A DNA stretch of 47,108 nucleotides from Saccoglossus kowalevskii (lineage: Eukaryota; Hemichordata; Enteropneusta; Harrimaniidae): positions 1 through 47,108 of the forward strand of contig NW_003133823.1 in NCBI RefSeq assembly GCF_000003605.2, given 5' to 3'. How positions within the stretch are numbered: the stretch's first letter is position 1; each line of letters starts with the position of its first letter. Positions 25,601 through 38,631 of this stretch are shown here, in pieces. Position numbers and translations under genes: made by a program. The notes under the pieces are model-generated. The model worked only from the letters and a program-made list of their open reading frames with translations. It was not told the origin of the DNA and did not search any database.

Positions 25601-28320
25601 TGACCACTACAGCACTATGACCTGACCATCCATGTGATGTCATTGACCACTACAAAACTATGACATGACAATCCATGGGATGTCACTGACCTACAACACT
25701 ATGACATGACCATCCATGGGATGTCATTGACCATTACAGCACTAAGACCTGACCATCCATGGGATGTCATTGACCACTACAACAGTATGACCTGACCATT
25801 CATGGGATGTCATTGACCACTACAACACTATGACCTGACCATCCATGGGATGTCACTGACCTGACCATCCATGGGGTGTCACTGACCACTGCAACACTAT
25901 GACCTGACCATCCATGGGATGTCACAGACCACTACAGCACTAAGACCTGACCATCCATGGGATGTCATTGACCACTACAAAACTATGACCTGACCATCCA
26001 TGGGATGTTACAGTCCACTACAACACTATAACCTGACCATCCATGGAATGGCATTGACCACTACAACACTATAACCTGACCATCCATGGGATGTCACTGA
26101 CCACTACAACACAATGACCTGACCATCCATGGGATGTCACTAACCACTACAATACTATGATCTGACCATCCATGGAATTTCACTGACAACTACAACACTA
26201 TGACCTGACCATCCATGGGGAGTCACTGACCACTACAACACTATGACCTGACCATCCATGGGATGTCACTGACCTGACCATCCATGGGGTGTCACTGACC
26301 ACTGCAACACTATGACCTGACCATCCATGGGATGTCATAGACCACTACAACACTATGACCTGACCATCCATGGGATGTCACTGACCACTACAAAACTATG
26401 ACCTGACCATCCATGGGATGTTACAGTCCACTACAACAATATAACCTGACCATCCATGGAATGGCATTGACCACTACAACACTATGACCTGACCATCCAT
26501 GGGATGTCATTGACAACTACAGCACTAAGACCTGACCATCCATGGGATGTCATTGACCACTACAGCACTAAGACCTGACCATCCATGGGATGTCATTGAC
26601 CACTACAGCACTAAGACCTGACCATCCACGGGATGTCACTGACCACTAAAAAACTACGACCTGACCATCCACGGGATGTCACTGACCACTACAAAACTAT
26701 GACCTGACCATCCATGGGATGCCACTGACCACTACAACACTGTGACATGACCATCTATGGGATGTCATTGACCACTACAACACTAAGACCTGACCATCCA
26801 TGGGATGTCACTGACCACTACAACACTGTGACCTGACCATCCATGGGATGTCATTAACCACTACAGCACTAAGACCTGACCATCCACGGGATGTCACTGA
26901 CAACTACAAAACTACGACCTGACCATCCATGGGATGTCACTGACCACTACAACACTGTGACATGACCATCCAAGGAATGTCATTGACCACTACAGCACTA
27001 AGACCTGACCATCCGTCCATGGGATGTCATTGACCACTACAACACGATGTCCTGACCATCCATGGAATGGCATTGACCGGTACAATACTATGACCTGACC
27101 ATCCATGGGGAGTCACTGACCACTACAACACTATGACCTGACCATCCATGGGATGTCACTGACCTGACCATCCATGGGGTGTCACAGTCCACTACAACAA
27201 TATAACCTGACCATCCATGGAATGGCATTGACCACTACAACACTATGACCTGACCATCCTTGGGATGTCATTGACAACTACAGCACTAAGACCTGACCAT
27301 CCATGGGATGTCACTGACCAATACAACACTGTGACATGACCATCCATGGGATATCATTGACCACTACAGCACTAAGACCTAACCATCCACGGGATGTCAC
27401 TGACCATTACAAAACTACGACCTGACCATCCATGGGATGTCACGGACCACTACAACACTGTGACATGACCGTCCATGGGATGTCATTGACCACTACAGCA
27501 CTAAGAACTGACCATCCATGGCGTATCATTGACCACTACAGCACTATGACCTGACCATCCATGTGATGTCATTGACCACTACAAAACTATGACATGACAA
27601 TCCATGGGATGTCACTGACCTCCTACAACACTATGACATGACCATCCATGGGATATCATTGACCATTACAGCACTAAGACCTGACCATCCATGGGATGTC
27701 ATTTACCACTACAACAGTATGACCTGACCATTCATGGGATGTCATTGACCACTACAACACTATGACCTGACCATCCATGGGATGTCACTGACCTGACCAT
27801 CCATGGGGTGTCACTGACCACTGCAACACTATGACCTGATCATCCATGGGATGTCACAGACCACTACAGCACTAAGACCTGACCATCCATGGGATGTCAT
27901 TGACCACTACAAAACTATGACCTGACCATCCATGGGATGTTACAGTCCACTACAACACTATAACCTGACCATCCATGGAATGGCATTGACCACTACAACA
28001 CTATAACCTGACCATCCATGGGATGTCACTGACCACTACAACACAATGACCTGACCATCCATGGGATGTCACTAACCACTACAATACTATGATCTGACCA
28101 TCCATGGAATTTCACTGACAACTACAACACTATGACCTGACCATCCATGGGATGTCACTGACCACTACAGCACTATGACCTGACCATCTACGGGATGTCA
28201 CTGTCCACTACAAAACTATGACCTGACCATCCACTGGATGTCATTGACCACTACAACACTGTCACCTGACCATTCATGGCATGTCACAGACCACTACAGC
28301 ACTAAGACCTGACCATCCAT
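25601..28320. repeat. type 2 domain, fourth
   Basis: D-rich block with two runs of the marker cassette: GAATTTCAC at 26175 and 28107. Truncated units lie at 25849, 26262, 27152 and 27781. Near 27180 a GGGGTGTCACAGTCC unit looks like a fusion of the GGGGTGTCAC unit with the GATGTTACAGTCC unit, shortening the cassette. CCATCCGTCCATGGG is at 27009. Confidence 0.7.
25849..27806. repeat. four 26-bp truncated monomers
   Basis: Truncated units start at 25849, 26262, 27152 and 27781, all with the 17-base loss at TGACC and a following GGGGTGTCAC unit. The copy at 25849 is absent from the otherwise matching segment near 14.93 kb, so it was gained or lost after that segmental duplication. Confidence 0.8.
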
Positions 28321-28679
28321 GGGATGTCATTGTCCACTACAAAACTAAGAGCTGACCATCCATGGGATGTCATTGACCACTACAACACTGTGACATGACC
28401 ATCCATGGGATGTCATTGATCACTACAACACTAAGACCTGACCATCCATGGGATGTCATTGACCACTACAGCACTAAGACCTAACCATCCACGGGATGTC
28501 ACTGACCACTACAAAACTACGACCTGACCATCCATCATCCATGGGATGTCACTGACCACTACAACACTGTGACATGACCATCCAAAGAATGTTATTGATC
28601 ACTACAGCACTAAGACCTGACCATCCATTTATGGGATGTCATTGACCACTACAGCACTGTGACATGACCATCCATGGGA

Positions 28680-29780
28680 TGTCATTGACCACTACAACAC
28701 TGTGACATGACCATCCATGTGATGTCATTGACCACTACAACACTATGACCTGACCATCCATGGAATGTCATTGACCACTACAACACTAAGACCTGACCAT
28801 CCATGGGATGTCATTGACCACTACAGCACTAAGACCTGACCATCCATGGCATGTCGTTGACCACTACAGCACTAAGACCTGACCATCCACGGGATGTCAT
28901 TGACCACTACAGCACTAAGACCTGACCATCCATGGGATGTCATTGACCACTACTGTACTAAGACCTGACCATCCATGGGATGTCATTGACCACTACAGCA
29001 CTAAGACCTGACCATTACGAGATGTCACTGACCACTACAAATCTACGACCTGACCATCCATGGGATGTCACTGACCACTACAACACTGTGACATGACCAT
29101 CCATGGGATGTCATTGATCACTACAGCACTAAGACCTGACCATCCATGGGATGTCATTGACCACTACAGCACTAAGACCTGACCATCCACGAGATGTCAC
29201 TGACCACTACAAAACTACGACCTGACCATCCATGGGATGTCACTGACCACTACAACACTGTGACATGACCATCCATGGGATGTCATTGATCACTACAGCA
29301 CTAAGACCTGACCATCCATCCATGGGATGTCATTGACCACTACAACAGTATGACCTGACCATCCATGGGATGTCATTGACCACTACAACACTGTGACATG
29401 ACCATCCATGGGATGTCATTGACCATTACAACACTGTGACATGACCATTCAAGTGATGTCATTGACCACTACAACACTATGACCTGACCATCCATGGGAT
29501 GTCACTGACCACTACAACACTGTGACATGACCATCCATGGGATGTCACTGACCACTACAACACTGTGACATGACCATCCGTGGGATGTCATTGACCACTA
29601 CAGCACTAAGACCTGACCATCAATGGGATGTCATTGACCACTACAACACTATGACCTGACCATCCATGGGATGTCACTGATCACTACAACACTGTGACAT
29701 GACCATCCATGGGATGTCATTGACCACTACAGCACTAAGACCTGACCATCCACGGGATGTCACTGACCACTACAAAACTA
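28680..29780. repeat. segment repeated 14,846 bp downstream
   Basis: Four markers share one offset of exactly 14,846: CAACACTAAG at 28781/43627, TACTGTACTAAG at 28951/43797, CCATCCATCCATGGG at 29312/44158 and CCATTCAAG at 29445/44291. TACTGTACTAAG is seen only in these two places. No net indel occurs across about 1.1 kb. The match ends near 29790, where this copy has CATGGTAGGTCATTGACC and the other CATGGGAGGTCATTGTCC. Confidence 0.8.
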
Positions 29781-30774
29781 CGACCTGACCATCCATGGTA
29801 GGTCATTGACCACTACAGCACTAAGACCTGACCATCCATGGGATGTCATTGACCACTACAGCACTAAGACCTGACCATCCACAGAATGTCACTGACCACT
29901 ACAAAACTACGACCTGACCATCCATGGGATGTCACTGACCACTACAACACTGTGACATGACCATCCATGGGATGTCATTGACCACTACAGCACTAAGACC
30001 TGACCATCCAGGGGATGTCACTGGCCACTACAAAACTACGACCTGACCATCCATGGGATGTCACTGACCACTACAACACTGTGACATGACCATCCATGGG
30101 ATGTCATTGTCCACTACAGCACTAAGACCTGACCATCCATGGGATGTCATTGACCACTACAACACTGTGACATGACCATCCATGGAATGTCATTGACCAC
30201 TACAGCACTAAGACCTGACCATCTATGGGATGTCATTGACCACTACAGCACTAACATCTGACCATCCACGCGATGTCACTGACCACTACAAAACTACGAC
30301 CTGACCATCCATGGGACGTCATAGACCACTACAGCACTAAGACCTGATCACCCATGGGATGTCATTGACCACTACAACACTGTGACATGACCATCCATGG
30401 GATGTCATTGACCATTACAACACTAAGACCTGACCATCCATGGGATGTCATTGACCACTACAGCACTAATATCTGACCATCCATGTGATGTCATTGACCA
30501 CTACAGCACTAAGACCAGACCATCCAAGGGATGTCATTGACCACTACAACACTGTGACATAACCATCCATGGGATGTCATTGACCACAACAGCACTAAGA
30601 CCTGAACATCCATGGGATGTCATTGACCACTACAGCACTAAGACCTGACCATCCATGGGATGTCATTGACCACTACAGCACTAAGACCTGACCATCCACG
30701 GGATGTCACCGAGCACTACAAAACTACGACCTGACCATCCACGGGATGTCACTGACCACTACAACACTGTGACA

Positions 30775-33416
30775 TGACCATCCACGGGATGTCATTGACC
30801 ACTGCAGCACTAAAACCTGACCATCCATGGGATGTCATTGACCACTACAACAGTATGACCTGACCATTCATGGGATGTCATTGACCAGTACAAACACTAT
30901 GACCTGACCATCCATGGGATGTCATTGACCACTACAGCACTAAGACCTAACCATCCACGGGATGTCACTGACCACTACAAAACTACGACCTGACCATCCA
31001 TCATCCATGGGATGTCACTGACCACTACAACACTGTAACATGACCATCCAAAGAATGTCATTGATCACTACAGCACTAAGACCTGACCATCCATCTATGG
31101 GATGTCATTGACCACTACAACACTGTGACATGACCATCCATGGGATGTCATTGACCACTACAACACTGTGACATGACCATCCATGTGATGTCATTGACCA
31201 CTACAACACTATGACCTGACCATCCATGGAATGTCATTGACCACTACAGCACTAAGACCTGACCATCCATGGGATGTCATTGACCACTACAGCACTAAGA
31301 CCTGACCATCCATGGCATGTCGTTGACCACTACAGCACTAAGACCTGACCATCCACGGGATGTCATTGACCACTACAGCACTAAGACCTGACCATCCATG
31401 GGATGTCATTGACCACTACAGCACTAAGACCTGACCATCCATGGCATGTCGTTGACCACTACAGCACTAAGACCTGACCATCCACGGGATGTCATTGACC
31501 ACTACAGCACTAAGACCTGACCATCCATGGGATGTCATTGACCACTACTGCACTAAGACCTGACCATCCATGGGATGTCATTGACCACTACAGCGCTAAG
31601 ACCTGACCATTACGAGATGTCACTGACCACTACAAATCTACGACCTGACCATCCATGGGATGTCACTGACCACTACAACACTGTGACATGACCATCCATG
31701 GGATGTCATTGATCACTACAGCACTAAGACCTGACCATCCATGGGATGTCATTGACCACTACAGCACTAAGACCTGACCATCCACGAGATGTCACTGACC
31801 ACTACAAAACTACTACCTGACCATCCATGGGATGTCACTGACCACTACAACACTGTGACATGACCATCCATGGGATGTCATTGATCACTACAGCACTAAG
31901 ACCTGACCATCCATCCATGGGATGTCATTGACCACTACAACAGTATGACCTGACCATCCATGGGATGCCATTGACCACTACAACACTGTGACATGACCAT
32001 CCATGGGATGTCATTGACCATTACAACACTGTGACATGACCATTCAAGTGATGTCATTGACCACTACAACACTATGACCTGACCATCCATGGGATGTCAC
32101 TGACCACTACAACACTGTGACATGACCATCCATGGGATGTCACTGACCACTACAACACTGTGACATGACCATCCGTGGGATGTCATTGACCACTACAGCA
32201 CTAAGACCTGACCATCAATGGGATGTCATTGACCACTACAACACTATGACCTGACCATCCATGGGATGTCACTGATCACTGCAACACTGTGACATGACCA
32301 TCCATGGGATGTCATTGACCACTACAGCACTAAGACCTGACCATCCACGGGATGTCACTGACCACTACAAAACTACGACCTGACCATCCATGGGATGTCA
32401 CTGACCACTACAACACTGTGACATGCCCATCCATGGGAGGTCATTGACCACTACAGCACTAAGACCTGACCATCCATGGGATGTCATTGACCACTACAGC
32501 ACTAAGACCTGACCATCCACAGAATGTCACTGACCACTACAAAACTACGACCTGACCATCCATGGGATGTCATTGACCATTACAACACTGTGACATGACC
32601 ATTCAAGTGATGTCATTGACCACTACAACACTATGACATGACCATCCATGGGATGTCACTGACCACTACAACACTGTGACATGACCATCCATGGGATGTC
32701 ACTGACCACTACAACACTGTGACATGACCATCCGTGGGATGTCATTGACCACTACAGCACTAAGACCTGACCATCTATGGGATGTCATTGACCACTACAG
32801 CACTAACATCTGACCATCCACGCGATGTCACTGACCACTACAAAACTACGACCTGACCATCCATGGGACGTCATTGACCACTACAGCACTAAGACCTGAT
32901 CACCCATGGGATGTCATTGACCACTACAACACTAAGACCTGACCATCCATGGGATGTCACTGACCACTACAACACTGTGACATGACCATCCATGGGATGT
33001 CATTGACCATTACAACACTAAGACCTGACCATCCATGGGATGTCATTGACCACTACAGCACTAATACCTGACCATCCATGTGATGTCATTGACCACTACA
33101 GCACTAAGACCTAACCATCCACGGGATGTCACTGACCACTACAAAACTACGACCTGACCATCCATCTATGGGATGTCATTGACCACTACAACACTGTAAC
33201 ATGACCATCCAAAGAATGTCATTGATCACTACAGCACTGTGACATGACCATCCATGTGATGTCATTGACCACTACAACACTATGACCTGACCATCCATGG
33301 AATGTCATTGACCACTACAGCACTAAGACCTGACCATCCATGGGATGTCATTGACCACTACAGCACTAAGACCTGACCATCCATGGCATGTCGTTGACCA
33401 CTACAGCACTAAGACC
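30775..33416. repeat. 2,641-bp tandem repeat, copy 1
   Basis: CCATCCATCATCC at 30994 and 33635, CCATCCATCCATGGG at 31907 and 34548, and CCATTCAAG at 32599 and 35240 are each 2,641 bases apart. Left of about 30890 the offset is 2,642 because this copy has one extra A (GTACAAACAC near 30888). The left edge near 30775 is where the shared CACGGG/TGCAGCAC unit begins. The unit equals about 61 monomers plus slippage insertions. Confidence 0.8.
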
Positions 33417-35500
33417 TGACCATCCACGGGATGTCATTGACCACTGCAGCACTAAAACCTGACCATCCATGGGATGTCATTGACCACTACAACAGTATGA
33501 CCTGACCATTCATGGGATGTCATTGACCAGTACAACACTATGACCTGACCATCCATGGGATGTCATTGACCACTACAGCACTAAGACCTAACCATCCACG
33601 GGATGTCACTGACCACTACAAAACTACGACCTGACCATCCATCATCCATGGGATGTCACTGACCACTACAACACTGTGACATGACCATCCAAACAATGTC
33701 ATTGATCACTACAGCACTAAGACCTGACCATCCATCTATGGGATGTCATTGACCACTACAACACTGTGACATGACCATCCATGGGATGTCATTGACCACT
33801 ACAACACTGTGACATGACCATCCATGTGATGTCATTGACCACTACAACACTATGACCTGACCATCCATGGAATGTCATTGACCACTACAGCACTAAGACC
33901 TGACCATCCATGGGATGTCATTGACCACTACAGCACTAAGACCTGACCATCCATGGCATGTCGTTGACCACTACAGCACTAAGACCTGACCATCCACGGG
34001 ATGTCATTGACCACTACAGCACTAAGACCTGACCATCCATGGGATGTCATTGACCACTACAGCACTAAGACCTGACCATCCATGGCACGTCGTTGACCAC
34101 TACAGCACTAAGACCTGACCATCCACGGGATGTCATTGACCACTACAGCACTAAGACCTGACCATCCATGGGATGTCATTGACCACTACAGCACTAAGAC
34201 CTGACCATCCATGGCATGTCGTTGACCACTACAGCACTAAGACCTGACCATTACGAGATGTCACTGACCACTACAAATCTACGACCTGACCATCCATGGG
34301 ATGTCACTGACCACTACAACACTGTGACATGACCATCCATGGGATGTCATTGATCACTACAGCACTAAGACCTGACCATCCATGGGATGTCATTGACCAC
34401 TACAGCACTAAGACCTGACCATCCACGAGATGTCACTGACCACTACAAAACTACTGCCTGACCATCCATGGGATGTCACTGACCACTACAACACTGTGAC
34501 ATGACCATCCATGGGATGTCATTGATCACTACAGCACTAAGACCTGACCATCCATCCATGGGATGTCATTGACCACTACAACAGTATGACCTGACCATCC
34601 ATGGGATGCCATTGACCACTACAACACTGTGACATGACCATCCATGGGATGTCATTGACCATTACAACACTGTGACATGACCATTCAAGTGATGTCATTG
34701 ACCACTATAACACTATGACCTGACCATCCATGGGATGTCACTGACCACTACAACACTGTGACATGACCATCCATGGGATGTCACTGACCACTACAACACT
34801 GTGACATGACCATCCGTGGGATGTCATTGACCACTACAGCACTAAGACCTGACCATCAATAGGATGTCATTGACCACTACAACACTATGACCTGACCATC
34901 CATGGGATGTCACTGATCACTGCAACACTGTGACATGACCATCCATGGGATGTCATTGACCACTACAGCACTAAGACCTGACCATCCACGGGATGTCACT
35001 GACCACTACAAATCTACGACCTGACCATCCATGGGATGTCACTGACCACTACAACACTGTGACATGCCCATCCATGGGAGGTCATTGACCACTACAGCAC
35101 TAAGACCTGACCATCCATGGGATGTCATTGACCACTACAGCACTAAGACCTGACCATCCACAGAATGTCACTGACCACTACAAAACTACGACCTGACCAT
35201 CCATGGGATGTCATTGACCATTACAACACTGTGACATGACCATTCAAGTGATGTCATTGACCACTACAACACTATGACCTGACCATCCATGGGATGTCAC
35301 TGACCACTACAACACTGTGACATGACCATCCATGGGATGTCACTGACCACTACAACACTGTGACATGACCATCCGTGGGATGTCATTGACCACTACAGCA
35401 CTAAGACCTGACCATCTATGGGATGTCATTGACCACTACAGCACTAACATCTGACCATCCACGCGATGTCACTGACCACTACAAAACTACGACCTGACCA
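33417..35500. repeat. 2,641-bp tandem repeat, copy 2 (cut at 35500)
   Basis: Continues in step with copy 1 through the CCATCTATGGG, AACATCTGACC and CACGCGATG units up to about 35500. There copy 1 (near 32859) goes on as CATCCATGGGACG, while this copy passes abruptly into TTCCATGGCATGTCACAG. Shared private variants (GATGCCATTG after CAGTATGACC) confirm a recent duplication. Confidence 0.8.
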
Positions 35501-35860
35501 TTCCATGGCATGTCACAGACCATTACAGCATAAAGACCTGACCATCCATGGGGATGTCATTGACCATACAAAAATATGACTTGACCATCCATGGGATGTC
35601 ATTGACCACTACAACAGTATGACTTGAACCATCCATGGGGATGTCATTGACCATTACAACAATATGACCTGACCATCCATGGGATGTCAATGACCAGTAC
35701 AGCACTAAGACCTGACCATCCACGGGATGTCACTGACAACTACAAAATTACGACATGACCATCCATGGGATGTCATTGACCACTACAACATTGTGACATG
35801 ACCATCCAAGGAATGTCATTGACCACTACAGCATAAGACCTGACCATCCATCCATGGGAT
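35501..35860. repeat. disordered junction of irregular monomers
   Basis: About eight units with an unusual load of single-base indels: CCATTCCATGG, GCATAAAGACC, CATGGGGATG (twice), GACCATACAAAAATATG, GACTTGAACC, and a GCATAAGACC unit near 35831. Elsewhere such indels are rare. The patch sits exactly where the 2,641-base copy stops and type 2 sequence begins, so it may be a true recombination scar of old sequence or a poorly polished assembly join. The indels shift reading phase, which explains a 201-base open stretch on the minus strand at 35523-35723 that I do not regard as a gene. Confidence 0.7.
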
Positions 35861-36245
35861 GTCATTGACCACTACAACACGATGTCCTGACCATCCATGG
35901 AATGGCATTGACCGGTACAATACTATGACCTGACCATCCATGGGGAGTCACTGACCACTACAACACTATGACCTGACCATCCATGGGATGTCACTGACCT
36001 GACCATCCATGGGGTGTCACTGACCACTGCAACACTATGACCTGACCATCCATGGGATGTCATAGACCACTACAACACTATGACCTGACCATCCATGGGA
36101 TGTCACTGACCACTACAAAACTATGACCTGACCAACCATGGGATGTTACAGTCCACTACAACAATATAACCTGACCATCCATGGAATGGCATTGACCACT
36201 ACAACACTATGACCTGACCATCCATGGGATGTCATTGACAACTAC

Positions 36246-36934
36246 AGCACTAAGACCTGACCATCCATGGGATGTCATTGACCACTACAGCACTAAGACC
36301 TGACCATCCATGGGATGTCATTGACCACTACAGCACTAAGACCTGACCATCCACGGGATGTCACTGACCACTAAAAAACTACGACCTGACCATCCACGGG
36401 ATGTCACTGACCACTACAAAACTATGACCTGACCATCCATGGGATGCCACTGACCACTACAACACTGTGACATGACCATCTATGGGATGTCATTGACCAC
36501 TACAACACTAAGACCTGACCATCCATGGGATGTCACTGACCACTACAACACTGTGACCTGACCATCCATGGGATGTCATTAACCACTACAGCACTAAGAC
36601 CTGACCATCCATGGGATGTCATTGACCACTACAGCACTAAGACCTGACCATCCATGGGATGTCATTGACCACTACAGCACTAAGACCTGACCATCCACGG
36701 GATGTCACTGACCACTAAAAAACTACGACCTGACCATCCACGGGATGTCACTGACCACTACAAAACTATGACCTGACCATCCATGGGATGCCACTGACCA
36801 CTACAACACTGTGACATGACCATCTATGGGATGTCATTGACCACTACAACACTAAGACCTGACCATCCATGGGATGTCACTGACCACTACAACACTGTGA
36901 CCTGACCATCCATGGGATGTCATTAACCACTACA
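36246..36934. repeat. 344-bp (8-mer) tandem duplication
   Basis: The rare unit CCACTAAAAAACTACG occurs at 36368 and 36712, exactly 344 bases (8 x 43) apart. The following units match in order (GATGCCACTG, CCATCTATGGG, ACACTGTGACCTG, GTCATTAACC). Single copies of this marker occur at 16273 and 26643, so the duplication is specific to this block. Confidence 0.8.
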
Positions 36935-37111
36935 GCACTAAGACCTGACCATATATGGGATGTCATTGACCACTATAACACTAAGACCTGACCATCCATG
37001 GGATGTCATTAACCACTACAACACTATGACCTGACCATCCATGAGATGTCATTGACCACTACAACACTGTGACATGACCATCCATGGGATGTCACTGACC
37101 ACTACAACACT

Positions 37112-38631
37112 GTGACATGACCATCCATGGGATGTCATTTACCACTACAACACTATGACCTGACCATCCATGGGATGTCATTGACCACTACAGCACTAAG
37201 ACCTGACCATCCACGGGATGTCACTGACAACTACAAAACTACGACCTGACCATCCATGGGATGTCACTGACCACTACAACACTGTGACATGACCATCCAA
37301 GGAATGTCATTGACCACTACAGCACTAAGACCTGACCATCCGTCCATGGGATGTCATTGACCACTACAACACGATGTCCTGACCATCCATGGAATGGCAT
37401 TGACCGGTACAGTACTATGACCTGACCATCCATGGGGAGTCACTGACCACTACAACACTATGACCTGACCATCCATGGGATGTCACTGACCTGACCATCC
37501 ATGGGGTGTCACTGACCACTGCAACACTATGACCTGACCATCCATGGGATGTCATAGACCACTACAACACTATGACCTGACCATCCATGGGATGTCACTG
37601 ACCACTACAAACTATGACCTGACCATCCATGGGATGTTACAGTCCACTACACAATATAACCTGACCATCCATGGAATGGCATTGACCACTACAACACTAT
37701 GACCTGACCATCCTTGGGATGTCATTGACAACTACAGCACTAAGACCTGACCATCCATGGGATGTCACTGACCAATACAACACTGTGACATGACCATCCA
37801 TGGGATATCATTGACCACTACAGCACTAAGACCTAACCATCCATGGGATGTCACTGACCATTACAAAACTGTGACATGACCATCCATGGGATGTCATTTA
37901 CCACTACAACACTATGACCTGACCATCCATGGGATGTCATTGACCACTACAGCACTAAGACCTGACCATCCACGGGATGTCACTGACAACTACAAAACTA
38001 CGACCTGACCATCCATGGGATGTCACTGACCACTACAACACTGTGACATGACCATCCAAGGAATGTCATTGACCACTACAGCACTAATACCTGACCATCC
38101 GTCCATGGGATGTCATTGACCACTACAACACGATGTCCTGACCATCCATGGAATGGCATTGACCGGTACAGTACTATGACCTGACCATCCATGGGGAGTC
38201 ACTGACCACTACAACACTATGACCTGACCATCCATGGGATGTCACTGACCTGACCATCCATGGGGTGTCACTGACCACTGCAACACTATGACCTGACCAT
38301 CCATGGGATGTCATACACCACTACAACACTATGACCTGACCATCCATGGGATGTCACTGACCACTACAAAACTATGACCTGACCATCCATGGGATGTTAC
38401 AGTCCACTACAACAATATAACCTGACCATCCATGGAATGGCATTGACCACTACAACACTATGACCTGACCATCCTTGGGATGTCATTGACAACTACAGCA
38501 CTAATACCTGACCATCCATGGGATGTCACTGACCAATACAACACTGTGACATGACCATCCATGGGATATCATTGACCACTACAGCACTAAGACATAACCA
38601 TCCACGGGATGTCACTGACCATTACAAAACT
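37112..38631. repeat. 759-bp tandem duplication with fusion monomer
   Basis: Unit 1 is 37112-37870 and unit 2 is 37871-38631. Markers 759 apart include GTGACATG at 37112/37871, CCATCCGTCC at 37336/38095, the private GGTACAGTAC unit at 37391/38150, and truncated units at 37479/38238. The join is a hybrid monomer near 37863-37878 reading ACAAAACTGTGACATG, family C on the left and family B on the right. The second unit has two more bases because unit 1 lost one A in CTACAAACTATG and one base pair in CTACACAATATA. Confidence 0.88.

Larger units (their letters stand above)
28321..35500. repeat. type 1 domain, fifth
   Basis: A, B and C units. Characteristic markers are CCATTCAAGTGATG (29445, about 32041, 32599, about 34681, 35240), CCATCCATCATCC (28528, 30994, 33635), CCATTACGAGATG and CATGGCATGTCG units. 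It contains the 2,641-base tandem pair. Ends abruptly at about 35500 in the disordered patch. Confidence 0.75.

Noticed and set aside
35523-35723. A 66-codon open stretch on the minus strand
   Set aside because: It is the satellite read backwards: the peptide repeats NDIP and MDGQ, encoded by the GTCATTGACC/CATGGG core. It stays open only because single-base indels in this patch reset the phase. No ribosome-binding or promoter context or non-repeat coding signal is seen.
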